This document shows positions 59,073-64,000 of a DNA stretch of 64,000 bases, piece by piece; within the stretch, counting starts at the first letter, position 1; each line of letters begins with the position of its first letter. The DNA is from JAFDVJ01 sp964487505 (lineage in GTDB: Bacteria; Acidobacteriota; Blastocatellia; Pyrinomonadales; Pyrinomonadaceae): contig CAZARD010000005.1 in the NCBI GenBank assembly GCA_964487505.1, forward strand, positions 1-64,000, read 5' to 3'. The position numbers and the translations under genes are program-made. Under the pieces are notes generated by a model. The model had not been told where the DNA came from. It ran no database searches and saw only the letters and a list, made by a program, of their open reading frames with translations.

Positions 59073-60212
59073 TCAGTTCCGCCGGTCGACCGCGACGAAC
59101 CCGGCGTATTGAGAGATGTTCAGCAGGATCCCGACGGCGATCATCGTGAACACGATCGAACTTCCGCCGTACGATATGAACGGCAACGGAATCCCTTTTG
59201 CCGGGACCATCGAGATGACCACCGAGATATTGAACAACGCCTGGACCGTGATGCCGGTGATCAACCCGATCCCGAGCAATTTTCCGAACCGGTCAGGCGC
59301 CAGCATCGCCGCCCGCGCGCCGCGCCAGAGCAAAAGCCCGAAAACAAATACGACGCCCATCGTCCCGATCAGTCCCAACTCCTCGCCGACGACCGCGAAA
59401 ATGAAATCGGAATACGGGTACGGCAAGTAAAAAAGCTTCTGCTGCCCCTTGGCGAAGCCTTCGCCCAGAACCCCGCCCGAGCCGATCGCGATCAGCGACT
59501 GGCAGACCTGATAGCCGGCCCCGGCCGCATTCTCGGCGCTGCACGGATCGAGAAACGCGATCACGCGCCGCACCCGCCACGGCGCGAAGACCAGCATTCC
59601 GACGCCGAAGGTCAGCAGCGCTCCGGCGACGGCCGCAAGGTGCAGGATCCGCGCTCCGGCGGAAAAATACACTGCCGTGAATATCGCGCACAGCACGATC
59701 GTCGTCCCAAGATCCGGTTCCAGCACGATCAGCCCGCCGAAGAACACGAGTACCGCGAGACACGGCAGCACGGTCGAGCGCATATCTCCGATCGATTTCT
59801 CGCGGTCCGTCAGGAACCACGCCAGAAAAATCGGCAGCGCGATCTTCGCCAATTCCGACGGCTGGAACGATGCGCCCGGAACACGAATCCAGCGGCGCGC
59901 GCCGTTGATCGCCGGGAAAGCGAAGACGGTGGCAAGCAACACGGCGGTCACCAGAAGCACGCCGATGACCAGCGCCTTGTTCTGATAGATCCGGTAATCG
60001 ATCCGGCTGACGAGAAACATCGCGACGAGCCCGACTACCGTGAATCCGAACTGCTTGAAAAAGTACTGGAATTGCGTCCCACCGCCGGCGTTCGAACTCG
60101 TCTCCTTGAGTGAGATCATCGCCGATGCGGAATAGACCATCACCGCGCCGAACAGCGCCAGCGACGCGGCGATCGCAAACAAACCCCAGTCCATGCGCAA
60201 CTTCTTCGCCAT
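59073..60212 (-). CDS. ftsW: Lipid II polymerase FtsW (SEDS family)
   Basis: This 379-residue protein has about ten membrane helices. GARRWIRVPGASFQPSELAKI with the catalytic-type aspartate region FGGLIVLEPDLGTTIVL, GYQVCQSLIAIGSGG, GEGFAKGQQKLFYLPYPYSDFIFAVVGEELGLIG (read in parts) and GIPLPFISYGGSS are SEDS hallmarks. It polymerises glycan strands at the septum with its cognate PBP. The ATG at 60212 is chosen; the 4 codons upstream are dispensable. A 144-bp spacer without a gene precedes it. Confidence 0.94.
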   Translation of the reverse strand: MAKKLRMDWGLFAIAASLALFGAVMVYSASAMISLKETSSNAGGGTQFQYFFKQFGFTVVGLVAMFLVSRIDYRIYQNKALVIGVLLVTAVLLATVFAFPAINGARRWIRVPGASFQPSELAKIALPIFLAWFLTDREKSIGDMRSTVLPCLAVLVFFGGLIVLEPDLGTTIVLCAIFTAVYFSAGARILHLAAVAGALLTFGVGMLVFAPWRVRRVIAFLDPCSAENAAGAGYQVCQSLIAIGSGGVLGEGFAKGQQKLFYLPYPYSDFIFAVVGEELGLIGTMGVVFVFGLLLWRGARAAMLAPDRFGKLLGIGLITGITVQALFNISVVISMVPAKGIPLPFISYGGSSIVFTMIAVGILLNISQYAGFVAVDRRN

Positions 60213-60356
60213 TCCAAAATCCAACCGTCGCTTCGCGGATCTCAGGCCGCGACAAGAACCGTAAACTCTTCGTCAATCCGACAAGCCCGCGGCCTTCCTC
60301 GCCGCGCTCGCGCTTTTCCTGAACCGCCACCGACAGCTCGCCGCGTACCGCAAGCT

Positions 60357-61724
60357 TCATCGGCCGGCCAGCGCCGCCACGGCGCGTTTGAAAACCGTCC
60401 CCCGTTCCTCGAAGCTCCGGAACATGTCAAAACTGGCGCAAGCCGGCGCGAGCAATGCCGAATCGCCGCTATCGGCCGCCGCCAGGCATTCGCGCACCGC
60501 TTCCTCCATCGATCCGGCCCGGATCAGCGGTGCCGTCCCGGCGAGTTGCGTCGCGATATTGTCGGCATCGGCGCCGATCAGCACGAGCGCCCGCGCCTTC
60601 GCCTCGATCAACGGGATTAGCGGCGCGTAGGGCGCGTTCTTGCCAAGGCCGCCGAGGATCAGAACTATCTTTCCGGGTTCCTCGCTGAGCGCCTCGAGAG
60701 CTTTGAGCGTCGCATCGACGCTCGTCGCCTTCGAGTCGTTGTAAAACCGGACGCCGTCGATCTCATCGACGAATTCGATCCGGTGCTCGACGCCCTTGAA
60801 GCCGCGGACCGTCTCGCGCATCGACTCGGGCGATGCTCCGACCGCGAGTCCCGCCGCGAACGCCGCCAGAACGTTCTCGACATTGTGCAGGCCCCGGACG
60901 AAGATATCGTCGCGGTTGGTCAGGACCCTCTCCTTGCCCGCCGCCCGGCAAACAAGGTCGCGCCCACGCAGAAACAGGCCCTCGTCGAGTTCTTCGCGCA
61001 CCGAGAACATCGATACGCGCGCCTTCAGACCGCTGCGCCAACTCGCCGTCGTCTCGTTGTCGGCATTCAGGATCGCGACGTCCTCGGCCGTCTGGTTCAT
61101 AAACAGGCGGTGCTTCGCGGCGGCGTAGTCTGCGAAGAAGTCATACCGGTCCATATGGTTCGGAGTGACGTTCGTGCAGATCGCGACCCGCGGCCGAAGA
61201 TCGCGGATCGTCTCGAGCTGAAAGCTCGAAAGCTCGACCACTGACCAGGTATCGTCGTCGGCCATCGTGGTCAGTTCAAGAAGCGGCGTCCCGATGTTCC
61301 CCCCGACGAGCGTCTTGAAGCCGGCATTCTTCAGAAGCTCGCCGATGAGCGTCGTCGTCGTCGTTTTCCCGTTCGAACCGGTGATGCCGACCATCCGGCC
61401 TTTCAAGAACCTGTACGCGAGTTCGACCTCGCCGATCACCTCGCCGTCCTTGCGGTCGACATATCGCGCCGGGACCGTATTGGTCGGCACTCCGGGACTG
61501 ATGACGACCAATTCGATCTGATCGAGCAACCACGAAGGAATCTGGCCGTCGATCAGTCCGACGCCCGCCGATTCCTTCAGCGATCTCGCCTCGTCGCTCC
61601 ATTCTGCGATCGGTTTTCGGTCGTGCAAAGCAACCGTAGCGCCCCGTCCCGCGAGAAAGCGGGCCGACGACACGCCGGACTTTCCGGCACCGAGAACGAG
61701 AGTTTTTCTGCCTTCAAGGTTCAT
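60357..61724 (-). CDS. murD: UDP-N-acetylmuramoylalanine-D-glutamate ligase
   Basis: This protein has 455 residues from ATG at 61724; the much longer open frame upstream overlaps mraY and is not coding in this phase. The N-terminal TLVLGAGKSGVSSARFL, the ATP loop GITGSNGKTTTTTLIGELL, VVELSSFQLE, NVTPNHMDRY, and YNDSKATSVDAT with the catalytic contacts are present, and LLAPACASFDMF closes the protein. It adds D-Glu to UDP-MurNAc-L-Ala. It lies 26 bp after mraY. Confidence 0.95.
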   Translation of the reverse strand: MNLEGRKTLVLGAGKSGVSSARFLAGRGATVALHDRKPIAEWSDEARSLKESAGVGLIDGQIPSWLLDQIELVVISPGVPTNTVPARYVDRKDGEVIGEVELAYRFLKGRMVGITGSNGKTTTTTLIGELLKNAGFKTLVGGNIGTPLLELTTMADDDTWSVVELSSFQLETIRDLRPRVAICTNVTPNHMDRYDFFADYAAAKHRLFMNQTAEDVAILNADNETTASWRSGLKARVSMFSVREELDEGLFLRGRDLVCRAAGKERVLTNRDDIFVRGLHNVENVLAAFAAGLAVGASPESMRETVRGFKGVEHRIEFVDEIDGVRFYNDSKATSVDATLKALEALSEEPGKIVLILGGLGKNAPYAPLIPLIEAKARALVLIGADADNIATQLAGTAPLIRAGSMEEAVRECLAAADSGDSALLAPACASFDMFRSFEERGTVFKRAVAALAGR

Positions 61725-61750
61725 CTCAAAAACCGCCGCCCAAGCCCGGC

Positions 61751-62902
61751 CTACCGCAGCTTGAGCGTCGACAGACTGAACAACGCGAACAGGATCGCGA
61801 CGATCACGAACCTGAAGACGATCTTCGGCTCTTTCAAGCCGGCGAGCTGGAAATGATGATGCAGCGGCGCCTGCAGAAAGATGCGTTTGCCGGTACCGGT
61901 CGTCTTGCGCGTGAACTTGAAATATCCGACCTGGAGCATCACCGAGGCGGCTTCGATAATGAAAACGCCGCCGATGAAGATCAGCAGGAATTCCTGTTTC
62001 GTCAGGATCGCGACCGTTCCGAGCGCGCCGCCGATCGCGAGACTTCCGACGTCGCCCATAAACACGTCGGCCGGCGGCGCGTTGTACCACAGGAACCCGA
62101 GGCTCGCGCCGACCAGCGCGCCGCAGAAGACCGTCAGTTCGGCCGCCTCGGGTTTGTGCGTGATATCGAGATACGCCGACCAGCGTCCGTCGCTCGTGAC
62201 ATAGGTGAGCGCCGTCAGCGCGGCCATCGCAATGAACGTCATACTGGCCGCCAGCCCATCCATCCCGTCCGTCAGGTTCACCGCGTTCGACGATCCGAGG
62301 AGCACGAAAGCGATGAAGACCAGATACCCGATCGGCCCGATCCAAGTCACCGCCTGGCTGTATTCCGAGACCGCAGTGGCCTTGAAGAACGGGATCGCAA
62401 GATTCCACGGATAGTTCGAAACCATATATAGACAGCCCCAGATGGCGACCGCGGTCAGGAGTTGCCCGAGCAGCTTCTGTCGCTCGGTAAGCCCGAGACT
62501 CCTTTTCTTGACGATCTTGATGTAGTCGTCAAGAAAGCCGATAACCCCGAAAAGGCTCGTCGCGCCCAACGCGAGCCAGAGATAGAGACTGTCGAGGCGC
62601 GCCCACAGGATCGTGGAAATAAAGACCGAACCGAGGATCAGAACGCCGCCCATCGTCGGCGTACCCTTCTTCGCCTGGTGCTCGTGTGAGAGTTCCTCGC
62701 GGATCTCCTGGCCGATCTTCAGTTCCTGGAGCTTGCGTATCACCCGGCCGCCGAAAACAAGCGTGATGACAAGCGCCGTGATCGTCGCCCACGTCGTTCG
62801 GAAGGTAATGTACTGGAAGACGTTGAGCCCTTTGTAAAAGATCGACTCGCTGCCCGCGCCGTATTGCTTGAAGACCAGTTGATATAAGAAGTAATAAAAC
62901 AC
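61751..62902 (-). CDS. mraY: Phospho-N-acetylmuramoyl-pentapeptide transferase
   Basis: This 383-residue integral membrane enzyme forms lipid I. It starts with GTG. KKGTPTMGGVLIL, GFLDDYIKIVKKRSLGL with the DDD-type aspartates, NLTDGMDGLA and FMGDVGSLAIGG are conserved, and QAPLHHHFQL is the third conserved loop (HHH). About ten membrane segments are visible. It lies 64 bp after murF, inside the dcw cluster. Confidence 0.96.
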   Translation of the reverse strand: MFYYFLYQLVFKQYGAGSESIFYKGLNVFQYITFRTTWATITALVITLVFGGRVIRKLQELKIGQEIREELSHEHQAKKGTPTMGGVLILGSVFISTILWARLDSLYLWLALGATSLFGVIGFLDDYIKIVKKRSLGLTERQKLLGQLLTAVAIWGCLYMVSNYPWNLAIPFFKATAVSEYSQAVTWIGPIGYLVFIAFVLLGSSNAVNLTDGMDGLAASMTFIAMAALTALTYVTSDGRWSAYLDITHKPEAAELTVFCGALVGASLGFLWYNAPPADVFMGDVGSLAIGGALGTVAILTKQEFLLIFIGGVFIIEAASVMLQVGYFKFTRKTTGTGKRIFLQAPLHHHFQLAGLKEPKIVFRFVIVAILFALFSLSTLKLR

Positions 62903-62966
62903 GGTTCGATCGGTGGATAGGCGGTCCCGTCGCGGACGCAGGGCGCCCGGACGCGACCGAATCCGG

Positions 62967-64000
62967 TCAATTGCCCTTTACGGTGAACTTCTCCAACAGC
63001 TTTTCGATGATCCGTTCGGTGCGGACCCCGCGCGACCCCTTGACGAGTATCAGATCGCCCGGCGCGATCATTTCCACGAATCTTTCCGCGGCGGCGAGCG
63101 AATCCTCGAAGAATCCGAGCTCGTTGTGGCCGGCGCTTTCGGCGCCCCGGACGAGTTCCTCAGCGTGGCCTTCGACTCCGTACAACACATCGACTCCAAG
63201 CGACGCGATCTTGACGCCGGTCTCGAAGTGGATCTCTTTCGAATTGTCTCCGAGCTCGCGCATTTCGCCCGCGATGACGACCTTTCGCATCGCGTACGAT
63301 CCGCCCTCGACGATCGTCTCGACCATCGATATCAGCGCGTCGGGATTCGAGTTGTACGTGTCGTTGACGACCGTGAACATCTCCTCGAAATGGATGATCT
63401 CGCCGCGCATCGGCGGCGGTTCGACGTGCCTCAGACTGTCGGCGATCTCGCCCACCGTCATCCCGAAAACACTGCCCGCGGCGGCCGCGGCAAGCGCGTT
63501 GCGGATGTTGTGGCGCCCGTTGAGCGGAAACTCGACCTCGGCCTCGCCGTCCGGCATCACGAGCGTGAAGACGGTCTCGCCGAAACGCTCGAAATGTATG
63601 TTGCGGGCCATCACGTCGGCCTTGTTGTCGATGCCGTACGTGAGCGTCTTGCCGCGGCTCAGCTCGCGCATCGCGAGGACCCGGAGATCGTCGGCGTTCA
63701 GGATGGCTGTCCCGCCTTCCTTCATTCCTTCGACGAGTTCGGCCTTCGCCTGCTGGATCCGCTCGATCGTGCCGAGATGCTCGATGTGGACCGGGAGCAC
63801 GCAGAGTTCGATCGCGACATCGGGCGCGGTGATCTCGCAGAGCCTCGCGATCTCCCGGTTTGGGGTCGACATTCCCATTTCGAGCACCGCGATCTCGTAG
63901 GTCGGGTCTTTTGCAAGATTCAGCACGGTGATCGGCAATCCGAGCCCGTTGTTGTAATTCTTGATATTCCGCAGCACTTTCCGTCCGGACGAAGCGAGAA
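62967..64000 (-). CDS. murF: UDP-MurNAc-tripeptide-D-alanyl-D-alanine ligase, 5' end outside the window
   Basis: About 344 residues are visible, and the frame runs open past the window edge. The N-terminal substrate domain and the ATP P-loop are missing. The visible part begins in L-A-S-S-G-R-K-V-L-R-N-I-K-N-Y-N-N, the region just after the P-loop. EMGMSTPNREIARLC, NADD, FPLNGRHNIRNALAAAA and VNDTYNSNPDALISM follow, then VIAGEMRELGDNS, and LVKGSRGVRTERII closes the protein. It adds D-Ala-D-Ala to the UDP-MurNAc-tripeptide. It is the most upstream visible gene of the dcw cluster; murE and ftsI would be expected beyond the edge. Confidence 0.94.
   Translation of the reverse strand, partial: LASSGRKVLRNIKNYNNGLGLPITVLNLAKDPTYEIAVLEMGMSTPNREIARLCEITAPDVAIELCVLPVHIEHLGTIERIQQAKAELVEGMKEGGTAILNADDLRVLAMRELSRGKTLTYGIDNKADVMARNIHFERFGETVFTLVMPDGEAEVEFPLNGRHNIRNALAAAAAGSVFGMTVGEIADSLRHVEPPPMRGEIIHFEEMFTVVNDTYNSNPDALISMVETIVEGGSYAMRKVVIAGEMRELGDNSKEIHFETGVKIASLGVDVLYGVEGHAEELVRGAESAGHNELGFFEDSLAAAERFVEMIAPGDLILVKGSRGVRTERIIEKLLEKFTVKGN

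Noticed and set aside
60357..62408. 683-codon frame as one large protein including MurD
   Set aside because: The first 228 codons are an out-of-phase reading of mraY. MurD starts at 61724.

Overview
The window looks like a chromosomal segment of a GC-rich Gram-negative bacterium, most likely an acidobacterium of the Blastocatellia/Pyrinomonadales type. That placement is inference. It rests on the FG-GAP repeat style (D-G-D-x-K-x-D followed by a V-F-R-P-S turn), an Hfq-like LSm protein, a TIGR03663-type membrane glycosyltransferase and abundant palindromic intergenic repeats; no 16S gene is present. There are three runs of 100 N. Two of them (26361-26460 and 31368-31467) are flanked by identical 55-base copies and look like uncollapsed assembly overlaps. 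The third (30153-30252) is a true gap that cuts a gene.

Layout. 0.2-2.8 kb (-): deoC, a Uma2-type nuclease gene and ychF. 2.9-3.1 kb: a 192-bp element with 25-bp inverted ends. 3.2-7.4 kb (+): two large multipass membrane proteins of GT-C glycosyltransferase type. 7.4-12.5 kb (-): a minor-pilin operon (FimT/GspH, PilV-like, PilW-like and a 934-residue PilX-like protein) with its own promoter. 13.0-14.5 kb (-): a PilZ protein and a GCS2-type carboxylate-amine ligase. 15.0-20.6 kb: a LysR regulator divergent from leuABCD; LeuA lacks the C-terminal regulatory domain and a repeat runs into the leuB start codon. 20.7-24.2 kb: a Cys/Met-metabolism PLP enzyme, a PP2C phosphatase, a small membrane protein, NfeD and tRNA-Leu(UAA). 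24.3-28.2 kb: a secreted FG-GAP protein and a glycine-zipper protein. 28.2-29.2 kb: a gene-free island of palindromic repeats. 29.2-32.5 kb: a truncated amidohydrolase gene, mdh and a secreted hypothetical. 32.5-36.6 kb (-): an NtrY/NtrX-like two-component pair with a small secreted protein between. 36.7 kb: a CPBP protease.

37.7-45.5 kb (-) is the most notable locus: hdrC-hdrB-hdrA-mvhD-mvhG-mvhA, a hydrogenase maturation protease and a lone cyclic-nucleotide-binding-domain protein. This is a heterodisulfide-reductase-linked (group 3c-like) [NiFe] hydrogenase operon. Two perfect CRP-type palindromes (TTGTGA arms) lie just upstream. Its tail order (large subunit, protease, CNB protein) resembles hoxH-hoxW-hoxI of NAD-reducing hydrogenases.

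46.3-53.1 kb (-): nadC, valS, two response regulators, pdxA and an Hfq-like protein. 53.1-64.0 kb (-): the division/cell-wall cluster murF(partial)-mraY-murD-ftsW-murG-murC-ftsQ-ftsA-ftsZ, without murB or ddl between murC and ftsQ. Most intergenic spaces hold heptamer arrays or long palindromes shared between loci.
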